Assembly: GCA_052039575.1 (NCBI GenBank)
Contig: JBQGEK010000192.1
Coordinates: 1 to 28,229, forward strand
Reading direction: 5' to 3'
DNA length: 28,229 nucleotides
From: Patulibacter sp052039575
GTDB lineage: Bacteria; Actinomycetota; Thermoleophilia; Solirubrobacterales; Solirubrobacteraceae
Shown: positions 15,582 through 24,272 of the stretch, one piece after another
Position numbering within the stretch: the stretch's first letter is position 1
How the letters are laid out: every line of letters starts with the position of its first letter
The notes under the pieces: model-generated
Told to the model about the DNA's origin: nothing
Database searches by the model: none
What the model saw: only the letters and a program-made list of their open reading frames with translations
Translations under genes and position numbers: made by a program

Positions 15582-15761
15582 CAGGAACCTACAACCTCCG
15601 GGAGCACCGCGTCAAGGCGCACCACGCGCCCCGCAGGCCACGGGAACGGCGGCGACCCACCGACCGTACCGACATCGAATCCCGAAGGCGGGGGCCAGGC
15701 GGTCGCAGTGTACGACGACGCGCCCGCGGGCACCCGCCTCCGGGACGTACGGATTGCGACA

Positions 15762-15775
15762 ACCAACGGATTGGC
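15762..15775. promoter_or_regulatory. Operator-like site H, between sulfotransferase and HsaA-like gene
   Basis: ACCAACGGATTGGC matches 10 of 12 defined positions, but the central CG is GG. It lies only 4 bases past the sulfotransferase stop and about 215 bp upstream of the HsaA-like start. It could be an auxiliary operator that acts with site G. The 180 bases between G and H show no convincing gene. Confidence 0.4.
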
Positions 15776-15779
15776 TGGC

Positions 15780-16934
15780 TCAGTCAAGCGCCGCGAAGCC
15801 GTGATCGCGGCGATAATCGGCGAAGCGCTCGGCGATCCCGGAGCGTTCCAAGCCGAAGTCGCCCGCCTGATAACGGTGCGCGCCGCGGCGGGTCGGGGCG
15901 ACGTCAGCGACCCACTGCTCCATCTGCTGCTCTGCCTCGGCAGCGAGCTCGAGCCCGAACCGTCCGTAGATTCCCCGGGCGACCCCCAGCGGGTCACGCG
16001 TGAGATCGGCGTGGTACACGTCGTGGAACGCGTCGGGCCGCCGGGCACGGGCCGCCGCCAGCCGTTCGACCGCGGCCCCCCAGATCTCCTGCTCGCGGGC
16101 ACCGATCCGCAGCGGATCAGCCGTCTCGTCGCCCTCGGCCCGCCGCATCGCCAGCAGCAGGCTGCAGACCGACGGCACCGTGCTCAGCGGGTCGCGGTGG
16201 GTCAACACGATCCGTGCGTCGGGGAACTCGTCGAGGATCGCATCGAGGTTGAACAGGTGGCTCGGGTTCTTCAGCAGCCAAGTCCTGCTCGGGTCGGTCG
16301 CCGAGCCGATCAGCCGGTAGTTCCGTGCCAGCCGCTGCACGGCCGGTCGCTGGTCCTGCGCCAGGAACCAGCGGTCGTAGCCCGGCACCGACCGCTGCGA
16401 GCCGAAGTGATTCGAGACGCCGCCCTGGAGGTGCACGCGGATGCACTCGTCGTACTCCTCCGGAGCGACCCAGTGGACCGTGCGGAACCGCTCGCCCAGC
16501 GCCTCGGCCCGTTCCGACGCCTCGTGGAACGTCGCCTGCGCCGCCCACTCTCCCCGCGGAGGGCGGACCATCGGGGCCTCGACCAGCCAGTGCTCGATCC
16601 CCTGGAACTGCGGGTCCGACGCCAGCAGCTGGTGGAGCGCGGTGGTCCCCGAGCGGGGCAGCCCGACGATGAAAATCGGCCGCCGGATCGGCACGTCCGC
16701 GTGGGCCGGCGTCTCTCGCCAGCCGCGCTCCGCGTGCAGCCGTCCGGCCAGCGCCCGGACCACGGGCGCGCGGGCCGCCTCGAGCACCCCGTCGGCGTCC
16801 AGGCCGTTGTCCTCGGCCAGCGCCTCGAGGTAGCGCCGCACGCCGGGGCGGTAGAGGTCGTCGCCGAAGTCGTCCGCGCCGACGCGCGCCGCGGCCTCCG
16901 CATGGAGTCGTTCCTCGATCAGGTCATATCGCAT
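15780..16934 (-). CDS. PAPS-dependent sulfotransferase family protein
   Basis: The 384-residue protein has the 5'-phosphosulfate-binding loop F-I-V-G-L-P-R-S-G-T-T at 88-98. The 3'-phosphate-binding region L-T-H-R-D-P at 244-249 is followed by Ser255. These are the two PAPS-contact motifs of cytosolic-type and bacterial sulfotransferases. It would move a sulfuryl group from PAPS to a hydroxyl or amine acceptor, leaving PAP. The ATG at 16934 comes one base after the SDR stop (TGA-G-ATG), so translation is probably coupled. It is the last gene of the six-gene operon that starts at 21337. Genes for making PAPS and clearing PAP lie just upstream at 21424-25063. The acceptor is unknown. Confidence 0.88.
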   Translation of the reverse strand: MRYDLIEERLHAEAAARVGADDFGDDLYRPGVRRYLEALAEDNGLDADGVLEAARAPVVRALAGRLHAERGWRETPAHADVPIRRPIFIVGLPRSGTTALHQLLASDPQFQGIEHWLVEAPMVRPPRGEWAAQATFHEASERAEALGERFRTVHWVAPEEYDECIRVHLQGGVSNHFGSQRSVPGYDRWFLAQDQRPAVQRLARNYRLIGSATDPSRTWLLKNPSHLFNLDAILDEFPDARIVLTHRDPLSTVPSVCSLLLAMRRAEGDETADPLRIGAREQEIWGAAVERLAAARARRPDAFHDVYHADLTRDPLGVARGIYGRFGLELAAEAEQQMEQWVADVAPTRRGAHRYQAGDFGLERSGIAERFADYRRDHGFAALD

Positions 16935-16935
16935 C

Positions 16936-17745
16936 TCAGAGGGCCGATCGGTGGGAGTAGCCGCCGTCGACGACGAGCAGCTGGCCGGTGATGTACGCGG
17001 CGTCGTCGCTGGCGAGGAAGGCTGCGGTAGCGGCAACGTCCTCGGGGCGGCCGAAGCGGCCCATCGGGATCGCCTGCTCGACGCGCTGCCAGAACCGGTC
17101 GTCGTACGACGACATCGTGAACGGGGTGTCCATGAAGCCCGGGGCCACGGCGTTGACCCGGACACCACGACGGCCGTACTTGACCGCGTACTCGCGGGTC
17201 AGGGTGGCGACCGTCGCCTTGGCTGCCGAGTAGCTGCCCGCCGTCGGCTCGAATGGCGCGTCGCGCTGCGCGTTGTCGATCGGCGGCAGCGGCTGCACCG
17301 CCGGGCTCAGCACGACGCCGGCGACCGACGACGCGTTGACGATGCTGCCCCCGCCGTGGCGGGCCATCAACTCGGCACCGAAGTACGTCCCGAAGTACGT
17401 CGGCGCGAAGGTACCCTCCAGCATCCAGCGCCAGTCGGGGCCCGGTGGACGCCCCCAGACCATCAGGTTGAACAGCACGTCCAGGCGCCCGTGGCGGGCG
17501 ATCGCCGCCTCGAGCATCTCGCGCACCGACTGCTCGCGCTGGAGGTCGACGACGGCCGCGGAGACCGAGGCCCCGTCGGCTTCCAACTCGGCGATCAGCC
17601 GTGCTCCCGCTTCCCGGTCCTTCTCGCGGTCGGCGCAGATCAGGGTCGCGCCCTCGGCCGCGAACCGACGGCAGGTCGCACGTCCGATCGACGATCCGCC
17701 GGCACCGGTGACGAGCGCGATGCGCCCTTCCAATCGCGCGCTCAC
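16936..17745 (-). CDS. SDR-family oxidoreductase
   Basis: The start is a GTG at 17745 overlapping the upstream stop as GTGA, giving 269 residues. The cofactor loop T-G-A-G-G-S-S-I-G is at 13-21, the catalytic serine near 139-140, and Tyr172 with Lys176 in Y-S-A-A-K. The usual N-N-A-G motif after strand 4 is replaced by F-N-L-M-V-W-G at 92-98. An insert rich in proline and acidic residues (about 146-170) precedes the catalytic tyrosine. Both features suggest a specialised substrate pocket. It lies between the DUF1214-like gene and the sulfotransferase with coupled junctions, so the three products probably act on the same compound. Confidence 0.9.
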   Translation of the reverse strand: MSARLEGRIALVTGAGGSSIGRATCRRFAAEGATLICADREKDREAGARLIAELEADGASVSAAVVDLQREQSVREMLEAAIARHGRLDVLFNLMVWGRPPGPDWRWMLEGTFAPTYFGTYFGAELMARHGGGSIVNASSVAGVVLSPAVQPLPPIDNAQRDAPFEPTAGSYSAAKATVATLTREYAVKYGRRGVRVNAVAPGFMDTPFTMSSYDDRFWQRVEQAIPMGRFGRPEDVAATAAFLASDDAAYITGQLLVVDGGYSHRSAL

Positions 17746-18962
17746 AGCGGAAACCGCCGTGCCACGCCGGCCCGCATGCGTCGCAGTTGCTCGCTGCGGC
17801 CGGCCTCGTCGATCCGCCGGCCGTCGGCCAGCTCCCGCGGCAGGTCCGCCGTCCGCACGACCCGGGCCTGCGGCAGCGGATCCTCGCCCTCGACGGGGTC
17901 CACCCAGCGGTTGATCAGCAACCCTTCGCGGTGGCCCGCCGGGTCGAGCCAATTGGGCACCCCGGGGTCCTCGTTGGAGACGACGATCCGCACCGATCCG
18001 TCGTCCTCGGCGACCCCCTCGGTCCCGTTGATCGACGAGAAGTGATGCCGGTAGTCGACCGACATCATCCAGCGGTTGTTCAGCTCGACCACCCACATCG
18101 AGCACTGCGGTGGCACGAACTCGACGATCAGCGACTCGTCCTCGGCCAGGTCGAAGTAGCAGAAGTTCAGCCACCGGCCGCCCTGCCGCTCGTGCTCACG
18201 ACTGACCCCGGCCCAATCCGGCCGTCCCGAGACGAAGCGGTTGGGCGTCGCGCGGTAGAAACCCGCCCACGCGGTCCAGCGAGCCGTGTCCTGCTCGGTG
18301 AAGCGGGCGGCTTCGTCGAGCCCGGCGACCATCCGCGCCGCGCTCATCGACTTCGGCCGCTCGTCGCCGGCCCCGACCCGCTCGAGCCGCAGCGACATCG
18401 GCTGCTCCTCGTCCCAGCGGCCGAAGAACTGGCGGACGAAGAGCTGCTGCGGTCCCGGCGGGATCCGCAGCGCGGCCTCGCCCGGAGCCGGCTGGGGGTC
18501 CGTGCCGATCAGCACGGAGAAGCGGCCGTCCTCGCCCCGCTCCAGATCCTCCTGGGGGAGCGTCGGCCCCGGCGGAAGGTGCTCGACGTAGTTCAGTCCC
18601 TGCTCTGGGTCGAGCAGCCGGGTGCTCACCCGCACCCACTCGACGGTCCCACGCTGCCCGGTCAGGCGATACTCATAGCGCCCGTCCAAGTACGCCGCGA
18701 CGTAGGTGCAGTTCGGGTTGTCGCCGAAGTTCTTGCTGACCGGGGTCTGCAACGTGAAGAGCTGCGGGAAGCGTGCATCCTTGTGCTCGATCTCGAGCAG
18801 CAGCCCCCGCGAAACCTGACGCGTCAAGTACTGCAGGCCAACCGCGCGGTCCAGCTCGCTCGCCTCGCCCTCGCCGGCGAGGACCAGATCCCCGGCCGCC
18901 TTCAGCCGGTCGCAGTACGTGTCCCAGGCGCTGCGGAGCAGCTCGTCGTACCCGGCGCTCAC
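17742..18962 (-). CDS. DUF1214-domain-like protein of unknown function
   Basis: The start is a GTG at 18962, again overlapping the previous gene's stop as GTGA, giving 406 residues. There is no signal peptide or membrane segment. The C-terminal third, with W-V-V-E-L-N-N-R-W-M-M-S-V-D-Y and D-P-G-V-P-N-W-L-D-P-A-G-H, looks like the DUF1214 beta-rich domain. The N-terminal half has no motif I recognise. No catalytic residues can be named. Overlap with a VOC gene upstream and an SDR gene downstream ties it to the sulfotransferase operon. It could modify or bind the operon's substrate, but this is inference from context only. Confidence 0.82.
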   Translation of the reverse strand: MSAGYDELLRSAWDTYCDRLKAAGDLVLAGEGEASELDRAVGLQYLTRQVSRGLLLEIEHKDARFPQLFTLQTPVSKNFGDNPNCTYVAAYLDGRYEYRLTGQRGTVEWVRVSTRLLDPEQGLNYVEHLPPGPTLPQEDLERGEDGRFSVLIGTDPQPAPGEAALRIPPGPQQLFVRQFFGRWDEEQPMSLRLERVGAGDERPKSMSAARMVAGLDEAARFTEQDTARWTAWAGFYRATPNRFVSGRPDWAGVSREHERQGGRWLNFCYFDLAEDESLIVEFVPPQCSMWVVELNNRWMMSVDYRHHFSSINGTEGVAEDDGSVRIVVSNEDPGVPNWLDPAGHREGLLINRWVDPVEGEDPLPQARVVRTADLPRELADGRRIDEAGRSEQLRRMRAGVARRFPL

Positions 18963-19384
18963 CCCATCATCTCCGCTTGCACCGCCAGCAGCTCCGGAGA
19001 GATCAATTCGACGTAGTAGCCGAACGGCGACTGGTGGTACACCCATCCTAGGTCGCTCCACGCCACGCGGGGCCACCCGGACGCCTCCAGCGCCGCCGAC
19101 TCCGCCTCGAAGTCGTCGGTCCGCAACGCCAGGTGATGGAGTCGTCCGCGCTCACCCGGCTGCCAGAGCGTCCCCGGCATCTCCTGGACGATCTCCAGCG
19201 CGACCGGCGGCTGGGCGTAGCAGGCATGGACGTCCATGTCGATCGGGCCGTCCGGTCCCTCCGCCATCCGCCGGCCCTCGATCGGGTCGGCGAAGGCCAC
19301 GCCCAGGCGCCGGTGCTCGGCCACCGCCGCCTCGAGGTCCGGGACGACGAGTCCCACGTGGTAGATCTTCGTCAGATCGAGCAT
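18959..19384 (-). CDS. VOC-superfamily (glyoxalase/dioxygenase-like) protein
   Basis: The ATG at 19384 follows GGAGAG, giving 141 residues. Two VOC modules carry likely metal ligands His9 (I-Y-H-V-G-L), a glutamate in V-A-L-E-I-V, a histidine in L-H-H-L-A-L, and a glutamate in Y-Y-V-E-L-I. It is about half the length of two-domain extradiol dioxygenases, so it is more likely an isomerase, epimerase or lyase. It shares little beyond the fold with the VOC protein at 4267-4791. The 125 bp before it contain no operator match, which suggests read-through from the amidohydrolase gene. Confidence 0.84.
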   Translation of the reverse strand: MLDLTKIYHVGLVVPDLEAAVAEHRRLGVAFADPIEGRRMAEGPDGPIDMDVHACYAQPPVALEIVQEMPGTLWQPGERGRLHHLALRTDDFEAESAALEASGWPRVAWSDLGWVYHQSPFGYYVELISPELLAVQAEMMG

Positions 19385-19509
19385 TAGTCTCTCCTCGGCG
19401 CCAGCTGCGCCGCGTGGTGTTGAACCCGGCCACCTGGTCCTCCCGAGACCACGGTCGGCACGCAGGGGTGCGGTCGGGAACACCGAAGCGACGCCCCCGA
19501 CCGGCAACG

Positions 19510-20556
19510 TCAGATCCGCAGCAGCGACTTGGCGTTGCCGCTACGAACCTGCTCGACGCCGGCTTCGTCGAGGCCGATGTCCGCGGTCAGGTCCAGCTGC
19601 CAGATCCCGTCCGAGCCACCGAAGTTCGACCCGTACAGCAAGCGGTCGGCACCGACCTCGGCCACGATCGCGCGCCGCATGTGCTCGCTCTCGATCGCCA
19701 GGTCGAAGTAGAAGTTGCCGACGTAGTCCAGGAACGGCTTCTTGTTCTTGCGGTCGTTGACCGTGTAGGCGATCTGATCCAGGCGGCCCAGCTGGAACGG
19801 CACGAACCCGCCACCGTGGGTGATGTACACGCGCAGGTCTGGGTACCGGTCGAGCACGCCGCCACAGATCATGCTGTAGAAGAACATCGTCTCGTCGTGG
19901 CAGAACCCAACGGCCGACGTACGCTCATAGTTGTCCGGGATCGGCTCCGTGCCGATCGCGCCGAACCGCTCGACGTGGGTGTGGCCGTGCACGAAGATCG
20001 GCACGCCCAGCTCCACGGCCTTCTCCCAGACCGGGTAGAGTTCCGGGTCGTCGGCCTCGCGCCCCGCGAGGTTTGACCCACCCATGCTGAACCCGAGCGC
20101 CCCGAGCTGGTTGACCGCGCGCTCGGCCTCGGCGACCGACGCCGGGATGTCCTGCAGCGGCAGGTGCGCCCAGAACCGCAGGCGGTCCGGGTACTGCGCG
20201 ACCTGGCCGGCCAGCTCGTCGTTGACCGTCCGGGCGAACTGCACCGCCGGGGCGTTGTCCAGGAAGTACATCGTGCTGTGGAACGGCAGCGACATGACCA
20301 GGATGTCGAAGCCGTTGGCGTCCATCGCCTTGATCCGGTTGGCCGGGTTGGACGACTCCGCAAACAGCTCGTCGGGATCCAGCTTCTCGCCCGCCTCCGC
20401 CCGCTTCCGCAGCGCCGGCGTCGACATGTGCATCTCCCAGTTACCGATCTGGAGGTGGTGGTTGCCCTCCGTGTCGTACGTGAACGTCGGGCCATACTCG
20501 CCGGCACCCCCGAGGATCTTCGGGGTGAACGTGTGGGCGTGGAGATCGATCAGCAT
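19510..20556 (-). CDS. Amidohydrolase-family protein (ACMSD-like decarboxylase/hydrolase)
   Basis: The ATG at 20556 gives 348 residues of the amidohydrolase-2 TIM-barrel type. The first metal pair is His6 and His8 (D-L-H-A-H-T-F), the third ligand His190 (I-F-V-H-G-H-T-H), and the second-shell histidine His247 (I-T-H-G-G-G). At the position of the usual metal-binding aspartate (G-S/T-D) this protein has Asn311 in L-Y-G-S-N-F-G-G. Relatives include aminocarboxymuconate-semialdehyde and resorcylate decarboxylases and some ring hydrolases. It lies 25 bases after the SDR gene. A decarboxylase or C-C hydrolase acting on a ring-derived acid is plausible; the Asp-to-Asn change leaves activity uncertain. 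Confidence 0.87.
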   Translation of the reverse strand: MLIDLHAHTFTPKILGGAGEYGPTFTYDTEGNHHLQIGNWEMHMSTPALRKRAEAGEKLDPDELFAESSNPANRIKAMDANGFDILVMSLPFHSTMYFLDNAPAVQFARTVNDELAGQVAQYPDRLRFWAHLPLQDIPASVAEAERAVNQLGALGFSMGGSNLAGREADDPELYPVWEKAVELGVPIFVHGHTHVERFGAIGTEPIPDNYERTSAVGFCHDETMFFYSMICGGVLDRYPDLRVYITHGGGFVPFQLGRLDQIAYTVNDRKNKKPFLDYVGNFYFDLAIESEHMRRAIVAEVGADRLLYGSNFGGSDGIWQLDLTADIGLDEAGVEQVRSGNAKSLLRI

Positions 20557-20581
20557 AGGTCTTCTTACTCTCGGTTTCCTG

Positions 20582-21337
20582 TCAGTGGGCGGTCCAGCCG
20601 CCGTCAGCAGTGACGACCGCACCGTTGAGAAAGGCTGCATCGTCCGACGCGAACGCGACGAGCAACCGCGCGAAGTCGTCGGGCGTGGTGGGGCCAGGGT
20701 TGGCCGGCCGCGTGCGCTCGAGCGCCGCGGCGCCGCGGGGGCCCGGCTCGCCACCCCACGGGATGCCGGTGGCGATCGCCCCCGGGCAGACTGCGATCGC
20801 CTGGATCCCATCGAACGCGTGGGTGGCGGCGATGCTCTTGGTCAGGCCGATCAGCCCGTGCTTGGCGGCGGTGTAGGCCGCGCCGCCGCGGGCCCCGTGG
20901 AGGCCGGCGAGTGAGGAGACGTTGATGATCCTTCCGCGCCCCTGCGCGACCATCGCCGGCAGCGCGGCGCGGCAGAGGATCATCGGCGCCGTCAGGTCGA
21001 TCGCCAGGACCCGGTCCCAAACCTCGTCGACGACCTCGTCGCAGGCCAGGAAGCGGTCCACGATACCGGCCACGTTGGCGATCACTTCGACGCGACCGAG
21101 CGCCGTCGCGGCGGCCGGCACGACGGCTTCCGTCGCCGCCCGGTCCGCGAGGTCCGCAACGTGACCGACGGCACCGGGCATCTCGTCCAGCGCGGCGGCG
21201 AGCGCGCCCCCGTCGACGTCGACCGCGAAGACGCTCGCCCCGGCGCGCGAGTACGCGCGAGCCGTCGCCAAGCCGATTCCCGAGGCCGCCCCGGTGACGA
21301 CCGCACAAACCCCGCTCAGACGCCCTGGATCACTCAT
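20582..21337 (-). CDS. SDR-family oxidoreductase
   Basis: The 251-residue classical SDR has T-G-A-A-S-G-I-G at 15-22, A-N-V-A-G at 87-91, Ser141/Ser142, and Tyr155 with Lys159 in Y-T-A-A-K. Asp40 after the second strand (F-A-V-D) favours NAD(H) over NADP(H). It is the first gene of the operon that ends with the sulfotransferase, and a degenerate operator lies 20 bp upstream of its start. It probably oxidises an alcohol of the pathway substrate. Confidence 0.9.
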   Translation of the reverse strand: MSDPGRLSGVCAVVTGAASGIGLATARAYSRAGASVFAVDVDGGALAAALDEMPGAVGHVADLADRAATEAVVPAAATALGRVEVIANVAGIVDRFLACDEVVDEVWDRVLAIDLTAPMILCRAALPAMVAQGRGRIINVSSLAGLHGARGGAAYTAAKHGLIGLTKSIAATHAFDGIQAIAVCPGAIATGIPWGGEPGPRGAAALERTRPANPGPTTPDDFARLLVAFASDDAAFLNGAVVTADGGWTAH

Positions 21338-21357
21338 GGAGCCACGCTACCAAAACA

Positions 21358-21371
21358 TACAAACGATAGGT
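21358..21371. promoter_or_regulatory. Degenerate TetR-type operator I, upstream of the sulfotransferase operon
   Basis: TACAAACGATAGGT matches 9 of 12 defined positions with the central CG intact. It lies 20 bp upstream of the SDR start, the same spacing as the strong sites F, G and J. It is flanked by a wider CTACC...GGTAG symmetry. Weak alone, supported by position. Confidence 0.45.
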
Positions 21372-21423
21372 AGAAAATCGTCGATCCTCGGCGCTGGGCG
21401 GCGTCTGCGAACCCCGCCCTCGC

Positions 21424-23334
21424 TCATGCACGGTCGATGATCCCGATCCGCTCCAGCTCGAGGACGACCGCGTCGGCGGCCTCGTCCGGGTCCGCCTGCC
21501 CGGTGTCGATGCGCAGCTCCGGATCGTCTGGCACCTCGTAGGGCGAGTCGATACCGGTGAAGTTTCGCAATTCGCCCGCACGCGCCTTGCGGTAGAGGCC
21601 CTTCGGGTCACGCCGCTCCGCAATCTCGAGCGGCGTGTCGACGAAGACCTCGCAGAACTCGTCGCCCCCGACCATCTCGCGCACCATCCGCCGCTCCTCC
21701 GCGAACGGGGAGATGAACGCCGTGAGCACCACGAGTCCGGCGTCGACCATCAACCGTGCGACCTCACCCACCCGCCGCATGTTCTCGATCCGGTCGGCGG
21801 CGGTGAACCCCAGGTCCTTGCTCAACCCGTGGCGGACGTTGTCGCCGTCGAGCAGATAGGTCCGGACGCCGCGGGCATGCAAGCGCCGCTCGACGCGATC
21901 GGCGATCGCCGACTTCCCCGCGCCGGAGAGCCCCGTGAACCAGACCACGCCCGCACCGTGCCCGTTGAGCACCCGACGGGCGTCCCGGTCGACGGCATGC
22001 GCCTCCCAGTGCACGTTCTGCGCGCGACGGAGCGAGAAGTCGATCATGCCCGCACCGACCGTCAGGTTCGACAGCCGGTCGATCAGGACGAAGCCGCCCA
22101 GGTCACGACTGTCGCGGTAGGGCTCGAAGGGGATCGGCGCATCGGTCGTGACGACGCACCGCCCGACCTCGTTGAGCTCAAGGGTCGCCGCGGCGATCTC
22201 CTGCAGCGTGTTGACCTCGATCCGGTGCTTGGGCCGGGCGACGCGGGCTCCCACCGTGCGGGTCCCGACCTTGAGCAGGTACGCACGCCCGGGAACCAGC
22301 GGCTCGTCGGCCATCCAGACCACGTGCGCCTCGAACTGGTCGGCGACCTGCGGCGGATCGTCAGCGGCGACGATCACATCGCCGCGCGAGATACCGATCT
22401 CGTCGGCCAGCGTCAGCGTCACCGAACGCCCGGCCACCGCATGGTCGAGGTCGGCGTCACCCAGGACGATCCGCTCGACCGTGCTGCGCTGACCGCCCGG
22501 CAGCACCCGTACTGCCGCGCCCGGCGTCACGGTGCCGTCGGTGATGACCCCGCTGAAGCCCCGAAAATCGAGGTCGGGACGGTTGACCCACTGCACCGGT
22601 ATCCGCAGCGGGCGGCGCGCCTGGTCGGCCTCGACCTCGACCGACTCGAGGTGCTCCATCAACGCCGGCCCGCGATACCACGGGGTCCGCGCGCTGCGCG
22701 CGACGATGTTCTCGCCCTCCAACGCGGAGATCGGAATCGCGACGATATCGGCTGCATCATGCAATCGACCGGCGAAGGTTCGGAAGTCGCATTCGATCCG
22801 CTCGAAGGCCTCCTGCGAGTAGTCGACCAGATCGAGCTTGTTGACCGCCAGCACGATCCGGCGGATCCCCAACAGCGACACGAGGAACGCGTGGCGTCGC
22901 GTCTGCGTCAGCACGCCCTGGCGCGCGTCGACCAGGACGACGGCCAGGTCCGCGGTCGATGCGCCCGTGACCATGTTGCGCGTGTACTGCTCGTGCCCCG
23001 GCGTGTCGGCGACGATGAACGTCCGCCGGTCGGTCGCGAAGAACCGATAGGCCACGTCGATCGTGATCCCCTGCTCGCGCTCGGCGGCGAGGCCGTCGAC
23101 GAGCAGCGCCAGGTCGAGGTCGCCGCCCTGCGTGCCGAACCGGCGCGAGTCCGACTCGAGCGACGCCATCTGGTCCTCGAAGACGAGCTGCGACTCGTAC
23201 AACAGCCGGCCAATCAGCGTGCTCTTGCCGTCATCGACAGACCCGCAGGTGATGAACCGCAGCAGGCTCTTGCGCTCGTGGCGGGCCAGGTAGGCGTCGA
23301 GATCCTCGACGGCGGACGGTGCGTCGTGGGACAT
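21424..23334 (-). CDS. cysNC: Bifunctional sulfate adenylyltransferase large subunit / APS kinase (CysNC)
   Basis: The 636-residue fusion has an EF-Tu-like GTPase with G-S-V-D-D-G-K-S-T at 31-39, D-T-P-G-H-E-Q at 110-116 and N-K-L-D at 165-168. A C-terminal APS kinase domain begins near 462, with P-loop G-L-S-G-A-G-K-S (468-475) and F-I-S-P-F near 540. With CysD it makes APS from ATP and sulfate using GTP, then phosphorylates APS to PAPS. The ATG at 23334 shares a base with the cysD stop (TGATG), so translation is coupled. It is last in the cysQ-cysD-cysNC unit. No PAPS reductase or sulfite reductase gene is in the window, which points to PAPS as the end product. Confidence 0.97.
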   Translation of the reverse strand: MSHDAPSAVEDLDAYLARHERKSLLRFITCGSVDDGKSTLIGRLLYESQLVFEDQMASLESDSRRFGTQGGDLDLALLVDGLAAEREQGITIDVAYRFFATDRRTFIVADTPGHEQYTRNMVTGASTADLAVVLVDARQGVLTQTRRHAFLVSLLGIRRIVLAVNKLDLVDYSQEAFERIECDFRTFAGRLHDAADIVAIPISALEGENIVARSARTPWYRGPALMEHLESVEVEADQARRPLRIPVQWVNRPDLDFRGFSGVITDGTVTPGAAVRVLPGGQRSTVERIVLGDADLDHAVAGRSVTLTLADEIGISRGDVIVAADDPPQVADQFEAHVVWMADEPLVPGRAYLLKVGTRTVGARVARPKHRIEVNTLQEIAAATLELNEVGRCVVTTDAPIPFEPYRDSRDLGGFVLIDRLSNLTVGAGMIDFSLRRAQNVHWEAHAVDRDARRVLNGHGAGVVWFTGLSGAGKSAIADRVERRLHARGVRTYLLDGDNVRHGLSKDLGFTAADRIENMRRVGEVARLMVDAGLVVLTAFISPFAEERRMVREMVGGDEFCEVFVDTPLEIAERRDPKGLYRKARAGELRNFTGIDSPYEVPDDPELRIDTGQADPDEAADAVVLELERIGIIDRA

Positions 23335-24272
23335 CAGAAGTACCCCTCCTGCTTCTTGCGCTCCATCGAGGCGCTCTGGTCGCGGTCGATCATCCGTCCC
23401 TCGCGCTCGGAGGTCCGGGCGACCAGCATTTCCTGGATCACCTCGGCCAACGTCCTCGCGGTGCTCTCGGTCGCCCCCGTCAGCGGGTAGCACCCGAGCG
23501 TCCGGAAGCGCACTTCGCGCAACGCTGGTTGCTCCCCGGGGAGCAACCGCATCCGCTCGTCGTCGACCAGGATCAGCGTGCCGTCGCGCTCGACGACGGG
23601 ACGCTCCGCCGCGACGTACAGAGGCACGACCGGGATCCGCTCCAGGTGGATGTAGAGCCAGACGTCCAGCTCGGTCCAGTTCGACAACGGAAACACGCGC
23701 AGGCTCTCGCCCGGCCGCTTGCGCGCGTTGTAGACGCGCCACAGCTCGGGGCGCTGCTGCTTTGGATCCCAGCGGTGCTGGTCGGTGCGCAGCGAGAAGA
23801 CCCGCTCCTTGGCCCGCGACTTCTCCTCGTCACGGCGAGCGCCGCCGAACGCCACGTCGAAGCGGTGGGCGTCGAGCGCCTGCTTGAGCCCCTCCGTCTT
23901 CCACATGTCGGTGTGCAGCGCCGATCCGTGGTCGAACGGGTTGATCTCCCGCTCGACGCACTCCTGGTTGACGTGGACAAGCACCTCGGTGCCCGGCTCC
24001 TGGGCGATCTGCTCCCGCATCTCGTACATCGCCCGGAACTTCCAGGTGGTGTCGACGTGCAACAGGGGAAACGGCAGGGCCGACGGCGCGAACGCCTTCC
24101 GCGCCAGATGCAACATCACCGCGCTGTCCTTGCCGAGCGACGAGAGCAGCACCGGCCGCTCGGCCTCTGCGGTCGCCTCACGGAGGATGTGCATGCTCTC
24201 GGCCTCGAGCCGCTGCAGGTGGCTCAGGCGCTCGGCCGTCGGCACGACCCGCTCGCTCTCCGTCCGGTTCAT
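23334..24272 (-). CDS. cysD: Sulfate adenylyltransferase small subunit (CysD)
   Basis: The 312-residue protein has the PP-loop ATPase motif L-L-S-S-L-G-K-D-S-A-V at 42-52. It also has the family segments H-V-D-T-T-W-K-F, F-G-G-A-R-R-D-E-E-K-S-R-A-K and R-V-F-P-L-S-N-W-T-E-L-D, and ends in the CysD-typical M-E-R-K-K-Q-E-G-Y-F. It catalyses ATP sulfurylation as the partner of CysN. The ATG at 24272 follows GGAGG and overlaps the cysQ stop as ATGA. The length matches bacterial CysD proteins, and nothing suggests loss of function. Confidence 0.97.
   Translation of the reverse strand: MNRTESERVVPTAERLSHLQRLEAESMHILREATAEAERPVLLSSLGKDSAVMLHLARKAFAPSALPFPLLHVDTTWKFRAMYEMREQIAQEPGTEVLVHVNQECVEREINPFDHGSALHTDMWKTEGLKQALDAHRFDVAFGGARRDEEKSRAKERVFSLRTDQHRWDPKQQRPELWRVYNARKRPGESLRVFPLSNWTELDVWLYIHLERIPVVPLYVAAERPVVERDGTLILVDDERMRLLPGEQPALREVRFRTLGCYPLTGATESTARTLAEVIQEMLVARTSEREGRMIDRDQSASMERKKQEGYF

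Noticed and set aside
14244..16991. A 915-codon plus-strand open frame across the HsaA-like and sulfotransferase genes
   Set aside because: It spans two unrelated minus-strand genes and two operators, has low-complexity composition and no motif, so it is an antisense shadow.
18959..19384. Extradiol ring-cleavage dioxygenase
   Set aside because: The VOC protein is only 141 residues, about half the size of the two-domain enzymes, and the operon context does not require it.
21829..23490. A 553-codon plus-strand open frame opposite cysNC and the end of cysD
   Set aside because: The minus strand carries unmistakable CysNC GTPase and kinase motifs; the plus frame has none.
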